A stretch of DNA of 64,000 nt, taken from assembly GCF_014646515.1 (NCBI RefSeq), contig NZ_BMNK01000005.1:369710-433709 (forward strand), in the 5' to 3' direction. Below, piece after piece: positions 1-7,912 of this stretch. The notes under the pieces were generated by a model. It worked only from the letters and a program-made list of their open reading frames with translations, had not been told where the DNA came from and ran no database searches. Origin of the DNA: Nonomuraea glycinis. GTDB taxonomy: Bacteria > Actinomycetota > Actinomycetes > Streptosporangiales > Streptosporangiaceae. Position numbers and translations under genes: made by a program. Within the stretch, counting starts at the first letter, position 1. Each line of letters begins with the position of its first letter.

Positions 1-242
1 GTCTCATCGTGGCCTCGGTGACTCCTCCCGAGTTGCGCGCCACGGCGTTCGCGCTGGTCGGTCTGTACCTGGCGGTCGTCGGCGGACTCGGGGGCGCGCT
101 GCTCACCGGCCTGGCCGAGCGGCTGTGGGGTGCTCAGGCCGCCATCGCCGTCGTCGCGCCGGCCGCCTCCATCGTGGCGGGCCTCATGCTGGTCCGCGGC
201 GCCGCCCACCTGCTCCACGACATCCGCGCGAACCACCGCTGA
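1..242 (+). CDS. MFS-type transporter, C-terminal end (5' partial)
   Basis: The reading frame is already open at the left edge, so only about the last 80 residues of a longer protein are seen. They contain two hydrophobic stretches (around the VGLYLAVVGGLGGALLTGL and AAIAVVAPAASIVAGLML segments) preceded by a short PPELRATAFAL segment. A loop of that kind followed by paired helices is typical of the C-terminal half of major facilitator transporters. The substrate cannot be told. The GTG at position 9 is almost certainly internal. The gene converges on mtnD, with a 7-bp hairpin right at its stop codon. Confidence 0.6.
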   Translation, partial: LIVASVTPPELRATAFALVGLYLAVVGGLGGALLTGLAERLWGAQAAIAVVAPAASIVAGLMLVRGAAHLLHDIRANHR

Positions 243-257
243 CGGGCTCGGCCCGTC
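241..257. terminator. Small GC-rich hairpin at MFS stop codon
   Basis: GACGGGC, loop TCG, GCCCGTC: a perfect 7-bp stem overlapping the TGA of the MFS gene, between two convergent genes. There is no T tract, as is common for actinomycete terminators. Function is inferred from position only. Confidence 0.4.
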
Positions 258-367
258 TCCGGCGGCTGCCGGCCATCTCGGCCGCCGATGAGCTGTTCCA
301 GCGGGCTCTGGCGTTGTGGCGGGGCGACGCGCCGGCCGGCGAGCCGATCCACGGGGGTGGCCGGCGC

Positions 368-958
368 TCAGCCCGCTCTGGCCGCGCGGGTGGCCGCGAT
401 GGTGTCGAAGTCCGGGATGCGCCCGGCGATGGGGCTGCCGGTGAAGTCGCCCACCCAGCCGTCGTCGTCGTGGAAGAAGCGGATGGCGGTGAAAGCCGGC
501 CGGGTGCCCATGTCGAACCAGTGCGTGGTGTTCTTCGGCACGCTCAGCAGGTCGCCGGCCTCGCACAGCACCGCGTGCACCTTGCCGCCCACGTGCAGGT
601 AGAAGATGCCCGAGCCGGAGACGAAGTAGCGGACCTCGTCATCGTCGTGGGTGTGCTCGGCCAGGAACTTCTGCCGGGCCGCCGCCGCGCGCTGCGGCCA
701 GTCGTCGCCGTCGTCCGGGTGCAGCCGCGCGACGTCGACGAAGGTGTAGCCCTCCTCGGCGATGACGCGGTCCACCTCCGCCCGGTAGGCCGCCAGGACC
801 TCCTCCTGGTCCGCGTCCGGCGCCAGGTCCTCGACGACCTGCCAGTGGCGCAGGACGACGTCGATCTCCTTGAGCGTCGCCGCGATCTCGGCCGGATCCT
901 CGGTCTCCAGCAGGGTCTCGGGCTGTTCGTGGTCGTTGTACACGGTCAGGTACGTCAT
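368..958 (-). CDS. mtnD: Acireductone dioxygenase (MtnD)
   Basis: Last metal-dependent step of the methionine salvage pathway: oxidative cleavage of the acireductone to 2-keto-4-methylthiobutyrate and formate (Fe form). The 196-aa protein has the cupin signature H102-x-H104-xxx-E108 (HTHDDDE) and the distal H146 (NTTHWFD), the four metal ligands of the family, plus the typical N-terminal helical region. The ATG at 958 gives the family start MTYLTVYND; a longer frame upstream to 1021 would run through the divergent promoter. It has no Shine-Dalgarno and a TAGGAT -10 box 8 nt before the ATG, suggesting a leaderless message. It is transcribed away from the importer-mtnK operon and converges on the MFS gene. 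Confidence 0.93.
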   Translation of the reverse strand: MTYLTVYNDHEQPETLLETEDPAEIAATLKEIDVVLRHWQVVEDLAPDADQEEVLAAYRAEVDRVIAEEGYTFVDVARLHPDDGDDWPQRAAAARQKFLAEHTHDDDEVRYFVSGSGIFYLHVGGKVHAVLCEAGDLLSVPKNTTHWFDMGTRPAFTAIRFFHDDDGWVGDFTGSPIAGRIPDFDTIAATRAARAG

Positions 959-966
959 GACCGTAA

Positions 967-972
967 ATCCTA
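967..972 (-). promoter_or_regulatory. Leaderless -10 box of mtnD
   Basis: TAGGAT read on the minus strand ends 8 nt before the mtnD ATG (958), the spacing expected when transcription starts at the start codon. No ribosome binding site is present. A convincing -35 is not visible. Confidence 0.5.
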
Positions 973-994
973 CAATACAAGCATGAATTGTGGG
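969..994. promoter_or_regulatory. Imperfect inverted repeat in mtn divergent promoter
   Basis: CCTACAAT and ATTGTGGG form 8-bp arms (one mismatch) around a 10-nt spacer, lying between the two divergent -10 boxes. The right arm is part of AATTGTGGGAT (986-996), an 11-mer that occurs again at 17300-17310 in the other type VII divergent promoter. Probable operator; the regulator is unknown. Confidence 0.45.
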
Positions 995-995
995 A

Positions 996-1001
996 TATAG
1001 T
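996..1001 (+). promoter_or_regulatory. Leaderless -10 box of ABC importer/mtnK operon
   Basis: TATAGT ends 7 nt before the GTG at 1009, and no Shine-Dalgarno is present, so transcription probably begins at the start codon. It abuts the AATTGTGGGAT sequence, so a protein bound there would cover the promoter. Confidence 0.5.
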
Positions 1002-1008
1002 CCGCCAT

Positions 1009-2097
1009 GTGAAACCCGCACGACTTCTGAGCGTTGTCGCCCTCCTTGTCCTGGCAGGCTGCTCGCAGGGCACGCCCGCCGCAGCGCCGTCCTCCTCGCC
1101 CGCCCCGTCCGCCCCGTCCTCCGCCGCCGTCGCGCCGGCCGTCGCGCCGCCCGCGACGTTCGCCGGCGGGAACGTCCGGATCTCCCTGGTACGGCAGCTC
1201 TCCTCCGGCGACTACTTCGAGCAGTGGCTGGCCGGCGCGCAGGCCGAGGCCAAGGCGCTCAACGTGCGGCTCGAGGTCTCCAGCGGCGACGGCAACAACG
1301 ACAAGCAGGCGCTCAACCTGGAACAGGCCGTGACGGCGAAGTCCGACGCGATCATCGTGGACCACGGGTTCGCCCAGACCGTGCAGCCCGCCATCAAGAA
1401 GGCGGTGGCCGCCCGGATCCCGCTCGTCGCCTTCGACGTCGACCCCGGGACCCCGCAGGCCGTGGCCCTGACGCAGGACGACCACCAGATCGCCGAACAG
1501 GCGCTGGGCGCGCTGAAGGCGGACACCGGCGGCTCCGGCGAGGTCCTCTACGTCTACGTCGCCGGTTTCGCCCCGCTGGACCGGCGCGACGAGACTTGGG
1601 AGCAGTTCAAGAAGGACAACCCCGGCATCGAGCAGGTGGCGCGGATCGGCGTGGTCAACAGCTCGACCGCCTCGGCGGTGGCCGACCAGGCGAAGGCCGC
1701 GCTCCAGGCCAACCCGGGCGTCAAGGCGATCTTCGCGCCGTACGACGAGTTCGCCAAGGGCGCCGCGCTGGCCGTCAAGGAGCTCGGCCTGGCGGACAAG
1801 ATCAAGATCTACGGCGCGGACGTGTCCACCGCCGACATCGGCGTGATGACCGAGGCCGGCAGCCCGTGGGTGGCCACCTCGGCCACCGACCCCGCCAACG
1901 TGGGCCGGGTCGCGGTACGCGCCGCCGCCCTGCTGGTGGCCGGGCAGGACGTCGATCGCGCGCTCACCGTACCGCCGGCGCTCATCACGCAGAAGGGGCT
2001 GCGGGACGCCGCCATCACGAGCGTCGAGCAGCTCACCCGCGCCTTCCCCAGCCTGACGACGCCCGACGTGGCGCGCGTGCCGTGGGTGGCGCCGTGA
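1009..2097 (+). CDS. Sugar-type ABC transporter substrate-binding lipoprotein
   Basis: Periplasmic-binding-protein-like lipoprotein of the ribose/xylose class (Peripla_BP_4 type). The GTG at 1009 gives a short lipoprotein signal with lipobox LAGC (Cys18), followed by a Pro/Ala/Ser-rich spacer and a mature domain beginning [19 protein letters not shown]. The DAIIVDHG and DVSTADIG segments are typical of the hinge and ligand cleft of this class. An upstream TTG (988) would add a charged, untypical N-terminus and overlap the -10 box. It is the first gene of an operon continuing through ATPase, permease and mtnK, so its ligand is probably methylthioribose or a related pentose; this is inference from context. 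Confidence 0.85.
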   Translation: MKPARLLSVVALLVLAGCSQGTPAAAPSSSPAPSAPSSAAVAPAVAPPATFAGGNVRISLVRQLSSGDYFEQWLAGAQAEAKALNVRLEVSSGDGNNDKQALNLEQAVTAKSDAIIVDHGFAQTVQPAIKKAVAARIPLVAFDVDPGTPQAVALTQDDHQIAEQALGALKADTGGSGEVLYVYVAGFAPLDRRDETWEQFKKDNPGIEQVARIGVVNSSTASAVADQAKAALQANPGVKAIFAPYDEFAKGAALAVKELGLADKIKIYGADVSTADIGVMTEAGSPWVATSATDPANVGRVAVRAAALLVAGQDVDRALTVPPALITQKGLRDAAITSVEQLTRAFPSLTTPDVARVPWVAP

Positions 2098-3833
2098 CCT
2101 TCGCGGTCACGTCCGTCTCCAAGGTGTACGGGGCCACCCGGGCGCTGTCGTCGATCACGCTGGAGCTGCGGCCCGGGGAGATCGTGGGACTCATCGGGAC
2201 GAACGGCGCGGGGAAGTCCACCCTCATCAAGATCCTCTCTGGGGCGACGGCGCCGACATCGGGGACCTTGTCGTACGAAGGGCGGCCCTTGGCCTTCGCC
2301 GGCCCGCTGGACGCGCAGGCGGCCGGGGTGCAGACCGTGCACCAGAACATCGACGACGGCGTGGTCCCCGGCGCCAGCGTGGCGGAGAACCTGACACTGG
2401 ACTCGCCGGCGGGACGGGGCTGGTTCGTGACCCGCGCGCGGGTGCGCGCCGCCGCGTCCTCGGTGGCTCCCGGCCTGGCGCTGCCGCTGGACGCCCCGGT
2501 GGAGAGCCTGCCCGCCAGCGCCCGGCAGCAGATCGTCATCGCCCGCGCCCTGGCCCGCCGGGCGCGCCTGCTGATCCTGGACGAGCCGACGTCGACGCTG
2601 TCGGAGGTGGAGGCCACGGCCCTCGCCGCCCAGGTGAAGGAGGCGGCCTCCCAGGGGGTGGCGGTGCTGTACGTGTCGCACCGGCTGTCGGAGATCGAGA
2701 CGCTGTGCGATCGGGTGGCGGTGCTGCGGGACGGCGAACTGGTCGCCACCTTCACGGCGCCACTGTCCCGCGAACCCATCGTGACCGCCATGCTCGGCCC
2801 CCTCACCGCCCCGCCCACCACCCCGCCCACCGCCCCGCCCACCGCCCCGCCCACCGCCCCGCCCACCGCCCCGCCCACCGCCACGCGTGGTGCTACGCCC
2901 ACGGCTCCGCCCGGTGCCGTGGCCGGTGTCGCGTCTTTCAGGGACGCTCCGGCCGGCGAGGGCTTGGCGGGAGGCCGCGAGGTTCTGGTCGCGGAGGGGG
3001 TGCGGGCCGTCGCCCGGGGGCGGGCGTTCGGGCTGCGGGTGCGCGCCGGTGCGGTGCTGGGGGTGACCGGGCTGGTCGGCGCGGGGAAGAGCGAGCTGCT
3101 CGAACAGCTCGGCGGCGCCCGGCCGCTGCTGTCGGGGCGGTTGCTGCTCGACGGGGAGCCGTACCGGCCGAAGGATCCACGCGCGGCGATCGGCAGAGGC
3201 GTGGTGTTCGCGCCTGAGGAGCGGGCGGCGCAGGCCATCGTGCCGGGCTGGTCCGTGCGGGCGCACGTCACCCTGCCGTGGCTGCGCCGGCACAGCCGGT
3301 CGGGGCTGCTCACCCGGCGGTCCGAGACGGCCGCCGCCCGGCACGTCATCGACCTGTTCGGGGTGCGCGGCCCGGGGCATGACGCGCCCATCGAGGCCCT
3401 GTCGGGCGGCAACCAGCAGAAGGTCGTCCTCGGCCGCTGGCTGGCGGGGGATCCGCGCCTGCTGGTGCTCGACGAGCCCTTCCGCGGCGTGGACGTGGCC
3501 GCCCGCGCGGACATCGGCCGCGTCGTACGTGACCGCGCCCGCGAGTCGGCGGTCGTCGTGGCCACCTCCGACCCGCAGGAGCTGCGTGGCCTGGCCGATC
3601 GCGTGCTCGTCCTGTACGAGGGCTCGGCCGTCGGCGAACTGCCGATCGCCGAAGCGACCCCGGAACGCCTGGCCGCCCTCATGTCCGGCACACCCCCGCA
3701 ACGCCCGGCCGCCCCCATGTCCGGTACACCCCCGCAACGTCCGGCCGCCCTCATGTCCGGCACGCCCCCGGACCACCTGGCCGCCCCTGCGTCTGAGCAC
3801 CTCCCCGAACCTCCTCACGAAGGCAGCGCATGA
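2094..3833 (+). CDS. Ribose-type ABC transporter ATPase, two NBDs
   Basis: 579-aa RbsA/MglA-like protein with two ATP-binding domains. NBD1 has Walker A GTNGAGKST and Walker B LLILDEPTS, but the signature is LPASARQQ instead of LSGGQQ. NBD2 has a variant P-loop GLVGAGKSE and a good signature SGGNQQ with LLVLDEPF. This asymmetry is normal for sugar-type ATPases. The linker between the domains carries a TAPP/TTPP repeat (12-bp DNA repeats, 2804-2882), and the C-terminus has three copies of a 12-residue unit beginning AALMSGTPPQRP (3672-3779). The GTG at 2094 overlaps the upstream TGA by 4 nt. An open frame runs back to 990, but it is antiparallel in content to the binding protein gene and is not coding. 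Confidence 0.88.
   Translation: MTFAVTSVSKVYGATRALSSITLELRPGEIVGLIGTNGAGKSTLIKILSGATAPTSGTLSYEGRPLAFAGPLDAQAAGVQTVHQNIDDGVVPGASVAENLTLDSPAGRGWFVTRARVRAAASSVAPGLALPLDAPVESLPASARQQIVIARALARRARLLILDEPTSTLSEVEATALAAQVKEAASQGVAVLYVSHRLSEIETLCDRVAVLRDGELVATFTAPLSREPIVTAMLGPLTAPPTTPPTAPPTAPPTAPPTAPPTATRGATPTAPPGAVAGVASFRDAPAGEGLAGGREVLVAEGVRAVARGRAFGLRVRAGAVLGVTGLVGAGKSELLEQLGGARPLLSGRLLLDGEPYRPKDPRAAIGRGVVFAPEERAAQAIVPGWSVRAHVTLPWLRRHSRSGLLTRRSETAAARHVIDLFGVRGPGHDAPIEALSGGNQQKVVLGRWLAGDPRLLVLDEPFRGVDVAARADIGRVVRDRARESAVVVATSDPQELRGLADRVLVLYEGSAVGELPIAEATPERLAALMSGTPPQRPAAPMSGTPPQRPAALMSGTPPDHLAAPASEHLPEPPHEGSA
2804..2882 (+). repeat. 12-bp tandem repeats coding TAPP linker
   Basis: About six copies of a 12-bp unit (ACCGCCCCGCCC-like) lie in frame between the two nucleotide-binding domains and encode TAPPT repeats. 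It is low-complexity and probably length-variable between strains. Confidence 0.85.
3672..3779 (+). repeat. Three 36-bp repeats at the 3' end of the ATPase gene
   Basis: Three consecutive 36-bp copies (3672-3707, 3708-3743, 3744-3779) encode AALMSGTPPQRP and close variants. The first copy lies at the expected end of the ATPase domain (ERLAALMSG), so the following two look like a duplication of the C-terminus. Confidence 0.85.
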
Positions 3834-4861
3834 CCGTCACCGTCACCGACGCGGGCCCCGACGCGACGTCGTCCTCCCGGCGGGCCGCCTCCCGGGTCGC
3901 CGCCGTCGCCTATCGGTACGGCCTGCTGGGCGTGCTGGTCGTCATGCTCGTCGTGTTCTCCCTTCTGCGCCCCGCCTTCGCCACCTACCCCAACGCCTTG
4001 ATCGTCCTGCAGTCCGTCGCCGTGGTCGGGATCGTCGCGCTCGGCGTCACCGTCTCCATGACGACCGGCGGCTTCGACCTGTCCGCGGGCGCCTGCGTCG
4101 GCGCCGTCGTCATGGTGACCGCCCTGACCATGGTCAGGTTCAACCTCACCGGCGCCACCGCCGTCGTCGCCGGCCTGCTCACCGGCCTGCTCGTGGCCGC
4201 CGTCAACGTGCTGCTCACCGTGGTCGCCAAGGTGCCCGACCTGGTCGCCACGCTCGGCACGCTCTTCCTCTTCCAGGGCCTGGCGCTGATCGTCACGGGC
4301 GGCCAGTCGGTCGCCCCGGGCATGACCGTGGACGGCGCGCCGGCCCCCGGGCGGTACACCGAGGGTTTCGCCTGGCTGGGCGGCGGCACGATCGCCTCGG
4401 TGCCGGTCCCGGTCGTGGTGTTCGCGCTGCTCGCCGCCCTCGTGTACGTGCTGCTCAACCACACCCGCTGGGGCCGCGCCCTGTACGCGATCGGCGGTAA
4501 CCCGGAGGCCGCCCGCCTGGCCGGCATCCGCGTCGCCCGCTACCGCGCCCTGGCCTACGCCGTGTCGGGGGTGTGCGCGGCGGTGGCCGGGATCCTGCTG
4601 TCGGCCAGGCTCGGCCGCGGGGATGTGGGCGCCGGGGACCCGTACCTGCTGCAGTCCGTGGCCGCCGCGCTCATCGGCTTCGCGGTGCTCGGCGCCAACC
4701 GGCCCAACGCGCTCGGCACCGTGGTGGGCGCGCTGTTCATCGGCGTGATGATCAACGGGATGACCATGCTGAACGCCCCCTACTACGCCCAGACCTTCGT
4801 CCAGGGCGCGCTGCTGGTCGGCGCGCTGGTGACCAGTTACACGCTCAGGAGGATCAGTTGA
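3830..4861 (+). CDS. Ribose-type ABC transporter permease
   Basis: 343-aa integral membrane protein of the BPD_transp_2 class (RbsC-like). About 8-10 hydrophobic segments begin at GLLGVLVVMLVVFSLL. The conserved GVTVSMTTGGFDLSAGA and YAIGGNPEAARLAGI loops identify sugar permeases of this type (the latter is the ATPase-contact loop). The ATG overlaps the ATPase stop by 4 nt, and the TGA overlaps the TTG of mtnK. As the only permease in the operon it probably homodimerises. Predicted to import methylthioribose or a similar pentose. Confidence 0.87.
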   Translation: MTVTVTDAGPDATSSSRRAASRVAAVAYRYGLLGVLVVMLVVFSLLRPAFATYPNALIVLQSVAVVGIVALGVTVSMTTGGFDLSAGACVGAVVMVTALTMVRFNLTGATAVVAGLLTGLLVAAVNVLLTVVAKVPDLVATLGTLFLFQGLALIVTGGQSVAPGMTVDGAPAPGRYTEGFAWLGGGTIASVPVPVVVFALLAALVYVLLNHTRWGRALYAIGGNPEAARLAGIRVARYRALAYAVSGVCAAVAGILLSARLGRGDVGAGDPYLLQSVAAALIGFAVLGANRPNALGTVVGALFIGVMINGMTMLNAPYYAQTFVQGALLVGALVTSYTLRRIS

Positions 4862-6033
4862 GCTACGAGCTCCTCACGGTGGACACCCTGGCCGGTTATG
4901 TCGCCACGCGACCCGCGCTGGCCCGCTTCGGCGCGGTCTCGGACGTTCGTGAGGTGGGCGACGGCAACCTCAACCTGGTCTTCATCGCCGCCGCCGAGCA
5001 TGGCGGGCTGGTGCTCAAGCAGGCGCTCCCGTACGTCCGCGTGGATCCCACCTGGCCCATCACCCCGGAACGCAACGGCATCGAGGGCCGGGCCCTGCGG
5101 GTGCACAACCAGGTCGCGCCCGGCCTGGTGCCCGAGATCTACGACGCCGACCCCGACCGGCACGTCATCGCCATCGAGGACCTGTCGGATCACCGGGTGT
5201 GGCGCGGAGCGCTCAACGAAGGGCTGCGCCACGAGGGCGTGGCCACCGAGCTCGGGCGCTATGTCGCGAAGGTGGCGTTCGGCACCTCGGTGTTCGGGCT
5301 CGGGGCGAAGGGGCACAAGGCCGCGCTGGCCACCGCCGCCAACCCCGAGCTGTGCGAGATCACCGAGGATCTCGTCTTCACCGAGCCGTACATCGCTCAC
5401 GAGCACAACCGAATCCTGCCCGCCAACGAGGCGGACGTGGCGGCGTACGCGGGCGACCCGGAGGTGCGGGCCGCCATCGGCGCGGCCAAGTTCGCGTTCC
5501 TGACCCACGCCGAGGCGCTGATCCACGGCGACCTGCACACCGGCTCCGTGCTGGTGCGCGACGGTTCGGCACGGGCGTTCGACGTCGAGTTCGCCTTCTA
5601 CGGCCCGGTCGGCTTCGACATCGGGGCGCTGTGGGGCAACTACGTGCTGGCCGCCGCCCGCGCCCTCGTCCTGGGCGACGACGCGCACGCCGGGTGGGCG
5701 CTGGCCCAGGCGGGCGAGACCTGGCAGGCGTTCGCCGACGAGTTCGCCGAGCTGTGGCCGCGGCGGGCCGACCCTCGGATCATCGACCTCGACCGCCACC
5801 TGGACCAGGTCTACGCCGACGCCGTCCCCTTCGCCGCGGCCAAGGCGGCGCGGCGGGTCATCGGCTTCTCCGCGGTCAGCGACATCCAGTCCCTGCCCGA
5901 GGAGTCGCGCGTGCGCGCCATCCGCGCGGTGCTGGCGGCGGCCAGGCTGCTGCTCACCGCACCGGGGCCGCGGGGCGAGCCGAAACCGCTGTTCGAACGC
6001 GTGGGGCAGGTGCTGGCCGAGGCCGGCGGATGA
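4858..6033 (+). CDS. mtnK: 5-methylthioribose kinase (MtnK)
   Basis: 391-aa kinase phosphorylating 5-methylthioribose to its 1-phosphate, the entry step of methionine salvage when the sugar is taken up or released by a nucleosidase. Diagnostic motifs: glycine-rich EVGDGNLNLVF near the start, LKQALPYVR with the ATP-binding Lys, IEDLSDHRVWR, catalytic loop HGDLHTGS (D225), and DVEFAFYGPVGFDIG (D242/E244), which replaces the kinase DFG and is highly characteristic of MtnK. The TTG at 4858 is chosen because AGGAGG lies 5 nt upstream and it overlaps the permease TGA by 4 nt. Coupling to the importer supports methylthioribose as the imported sugar. Confidence 0.93.
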   Translation: MSYELLTVDTLAGYVATRPALARFGAVSDVREVGDGNLNLVFIAAAEHGGLVLKQALPYVRVDPTWPITPERNGIEGRALRVHNQVAPGLVPEIYDADPDRHVIAIEDLSDHRVWRGALNEGLRHEGVATELGRYVAKVAFGTSVFGLGAKGHKAALATAANPELCEITEDLVFTEPYIAHEHNRILPANEADVAAYAGDPEVRAAIGAAKFAFLTHAEALIHGDLHTGSVLVRDGSARAFDVEFAFYGPVGFDIGALWGNYVLAAARALVLGDDAHAGWALAQAGETWQAFADEFAELWPRRADPRIIDLDRHLDQVYADAVPFAAAKAARRVIGFSAVSDIQSLPEESRVRAIRAVLAAARLLLTAPGPRGEPKPLFERVGQVLAEAGG

Positions 6034-6452
6034 GCGGCGACCTGGGCGCGGGGGACTTCGACCGCCTCATCGAAGCCGCCAGGGCCGCCGTCGAGTCGGC
6101 CAGGAGCACGCCGCCCGCCCCCGCCGGAGCCGAGTACGAGGCCGAGGGGCGCGACGGCCTGGTCCGCGCGACCGCCGTCCTGTCGGCCGACGGCGTCCGG
6201 CTGCGCTCCCTCGACCTCAACCCCCGAGCCCGACGGCTGGAGTCGGCCGACCTGGCCGCGCTGATCCTGCGCACCGTGAACGAAGCGCTCGATGGCGTGG
6301 CCGGCGAAGCACGGAAGGGATCGGCCCCCGACCTGGCCACGCTCTCGGCGGAGCTGCGCGATCTGCAGGACTTCTCCGCCGACCGGTTCGGCGCCTTCGC
6401 CGGCACCATCACCGACCTGCTCCGGCAACTCGAAAGGCGGATCGACGGATGA
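6030..6452 (+). CDS. YbaB/EspL-like small protein (type VII-associated)
   Basis: 140-aa protein with a YbaB/EbfC-type layout: an N-terminal helix, a beta stretch (GLVRATAVLSADGVRLRSLDLNP) and a C-terminal helical half. It resembles the YbaB-fold proteins, such as EspL, that accompany ESX substrates in mycobacteria. The ATG overlaps the mtnK stop by 4 nt and its own TGA overlaps the next ATG by 4 nt. The type VII-like genes are thus translationally coupled to methylthioribose kinase. Family assignment is from fold pattern and neighbours. A DNA-binding role is possible, but a chaperone/escort role fits the context better. Confidence 0.6.
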   Translation: MSGDLGAGDFDRLIEAARAAVESARSTPPAPAGAEYEAEGRDGLVRATAVLSADGVRLRSLDLNPRARRLESADLAALILRTVNEALDGVAGEARKGSAPDLATLSAELRDLQDFSADRFGAFAGTITDLLRQLERRIDG

Positions 6453-6769
6453 CCGGCCCGGACGTGCGTACGACCGTTCTGCACAACGCGGGAACGGATG
6501 CGGGCGGCGTCGCCGAGGAGGTGAGCGGCGCGTTCGGCGAACTGCTCGCCGCCGTCTCCGCCGACAGCGCGATCCCGCGGAACGACGACATCAGCGCCAT
6601 GATCGCCGCCGCGTACGCGGCCATCCACGAGATGGCGGCCGGCTCCATCGCGTCGGTGGTCACCGCGCTGGGCGGGCACGGCGAAGGGCTCACCACGATG
6701 GCGGCCACCTACCGTGGCACCGAGGAGGACCTCGCCGCCGCGATCAGGAGGGGCGCGCCATGGGAGTGA
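6449..6769 (+). CDS. Small helical WXG100/EspC-like protein
   Basis: 106-aa protein without signal peptide or membrane segment. It is mostly alpha-helical, with a central break (NDDISAMIAAAYAAIHEMAAGSI), and ends in an amphipathic helix TYRGTEEDLAAAIRR. Length and architecture match secreted partner proteins of type VII systems (WXG100/EspC classes), though no clear W-x-G is present. It lies between a YbaB/EspL-like gene and a CpnT-like N-terminal domain with 4- and 10-nt overlaps, the usual place for an escort/partner substrate. Confidence 0.55.
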   Translation: MTGPDVRTTVLHNAGTDAGGVAEEVSGAFGELLAAVSADSAIPRNDDISAMIAAAYAAIHEMAAGSIASVVTALGGHGEGLTTMAATYRGTEEDLAAAIRRGAPWE

Positions 6770-7281
6770 CCCTGCCCTCGCCGCTGTCCGCCCTGCTCAA
6801 CGAGCTCGGCTACCTCTGGCCGGAGGTGGACGAGGAGTCGCTGCACCGGCTGGCCACCGCCTGGGCCGGGTTCGGCGTCCGGCTCGCCGGCATCACCGGC
6901 CAGGCCGACACCGTCGCCGAGGCCGTACGGCGCGGCAACGCGGGCGAGGCCGTGGCGGCGTTCCTGAAGGCATGGGAAGAGGACGACGGCTCGCGCACCG
7001 CCGCCGAGGGCGTGACCGGACCACGTACGGCGATCGCCGAAGGCGTGACCGGGGCGCAGGTCGTCGGCGTCTGCCTGGTGGTCTGCGCCGCGCTCGTGCT
7101 CGCCCTGAAGATCGCGTTATTCGTGCAGCTCGTCGCGCTGCTGGTCAGGATGCAGCTCGCGATCGCCGCGGCGCCGGCCACGTCGGGCGGCTCGCTGCTG
7201 GCGATCCCGGCGCTCAAGCAGCTCACCGGGGCGCTGGTGAACCTGTCGATGAACCAGGCGTCGCGAGTGCTGATTGCGTAG
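6760..7281 (+). CDS. CpnT-like type VII N-terminal domain protein
   Basis: 173-aa protein opening VTLPSPLSALLNELGYLWPEVDEESL, which resembles the N-terminal WXG100-like domain of CpnT-type and other type VII exported toxins (LP..L..ll....WPE.dE..l). A helical region and a hydrophobic segment (VVGVCLVVCAALVLALKIALFVQLVALLV, about residues 107-135) follow. The ATG at 6760 has AGGAGG upstream and overlaps the previous gene. In family members this domain is fused to a C-terminal toxin. Here the frame stops at 7281 and a toxin-like domain continues in another frame from 7274/7283, so the pair may be one gene broken by a frameshift, or two coupled genes. Confidence 0.6.
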   Translation: MGVTLPSPLSALLNELGYLWPEVDEESLHRLATAWAGFGVRLAGITGQADTVAEAVRRGNAGEAVAAFLKAWEEDDGSRTAAEGVTGPRTAIAEGVTGAQVVGVCLVVCAALVLALKIALFVQLVALLVRMQLAIAAAPATSGGSLLAIPALKQLTGALVNLSMNQASRVLIA

Positions 7282-7282
7282 G

Positions 7283-7744
7283 GTGCCCGCGGGCGCGGCC
7301 GGGTTCATCGCCGGCCGGGCCGCCAGATTCTTTCGCGGGGCCAAGCCCGTGCCGCTCGCCGGCCTGGTCAGGGACTCCCGGCGCAGCGGCGGCTTCTCCT
7401 GGTCCCCGACCACCGGCCGGCCTCCGGCCAGGGGATACATGGTGGCCACGACCGGTCGTACCGCCCAGTTCCCCGAGAGCATCCTGGACGATCCAGACGT
7501 CGCGGCCCGCGCCATCGACCGCTACCTCCGCGACAACAGGGACGTCTTCGAGAACCGCAAGAACATCTACCTCGGTTGCTGGATCGAGGACGGGAAGATG
7601 TGGCTCGAACCGTCGATGAACCTTCCCCGCAGGAAGACGGCGATCAAACTGGCCAGGGAGACCGACCAGATCGCCATCTACGATGTGAAGAGCCGCGACT
7701 ACATCGGGACAGGAGGCGCTGGTGGCTTTCTTGAGGAGGCGTAA
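7283..7744 (+). CDS. Toxin-like C-terminal domain ORF, unknown function
   Basis: 153-aa protein (GTG 7283; a TTG at 7274 is also possible), directly abutting the CpnT-like domain. It begins with a small linker (GAAGFIAGRAARFFRGAKPV), then GGFSWSPTTGRPPARGYMV, then a compact domain ending LARETDQIAIYDV. The latter part resembles small domains found in phage and conjugative proteins, with the pattern Y-G-W-x-E-D-G-K followed by an R-K-x-A-I helix. No enzymatic motif is recognised. Position behind a type VII N-terminal domain makes it a candidate effector/toxin domain, by inference. Confidence 0.5.
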   Translation: MPAGAAGFIAGRAARFFRGAKPVPLAGLVRDSRRSGGFSWSPTTGRPPARGYMVATTGRTAQFPESILDDPDVAARAIDRYLRDNRDVFENRKNIYLGCWIEDGKMWLEPSMNLPRRKTAIKLARETDQIAIYDVKSRDYIGTGGAGGFLEEA

Positions 7745-7871
7745 GATCCAGGCCGCACTGCCGGAGGGCTATTTCGACCTGCCGGACGAGGAACGCCTCG
7801 CCTGGGCGAAAGGGCTGGCCGAAGAGCTGCGGAAGGAGCGCGACCGCCAGGAGGAGGACGGGGACGCGTGA
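7722..7871 (+). CDS. 49-aa small protein, last gene of operon
   Basis: Short gene too small for routine calling. The GTG at 7722 is preceded at 6 nt by AGGAGG (7711-7716) and overlaps the 3' end of the toxin-like ORF. The product starts MAFLRRRKIQAALPEGYFDL and continues with a charged helix rich in Glu, Lys and Arg (EELRKERDRQEED). It could be a partner or immunity-type protein of the upstream ORF, but nothing in the sequence proves this. A hairpin follows directly. Confidence 0.5.
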   Translation: MAFLRRRKIQAALPEGYFDLPDEERLAWAKGLAEELRKERDRQEEDGDA

Positions 7872-7893
7872 CCCCCCGCCCCCTGAGCGACCA

Positions 7894-7911
7894 GCGCACT
7901 CCTCCGTGCGC
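7894..7911. terminator. Hairpin between convergent operons
   Basis: GCGCAC, 6-nt loop, GTGCGC lies between the end of the plus-strand importer/mtnK/type VII operon (7871) and the stop of mtnB (7913). A perfect 6-bp stem; a plausible bidirectional terminator. Confidence 0.4.
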
Positions 7912-7912
7912 G

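Noticed and set aside
958..1009. Possible SAM or other riboswitch before the mtn genes
   Set aside because: The gap is only about 50 bp, both start codons appear leaderless, and there is no room for an aptamer.
990..2093. Long plus-strand frame running into the ATPase gene from 990
   Set aside because: The part before 2094 is an Arg/Gly-rich shadow of the binding-protein gene in another frame; the GTG at 2094 gives the correct ATPase N-terminus.
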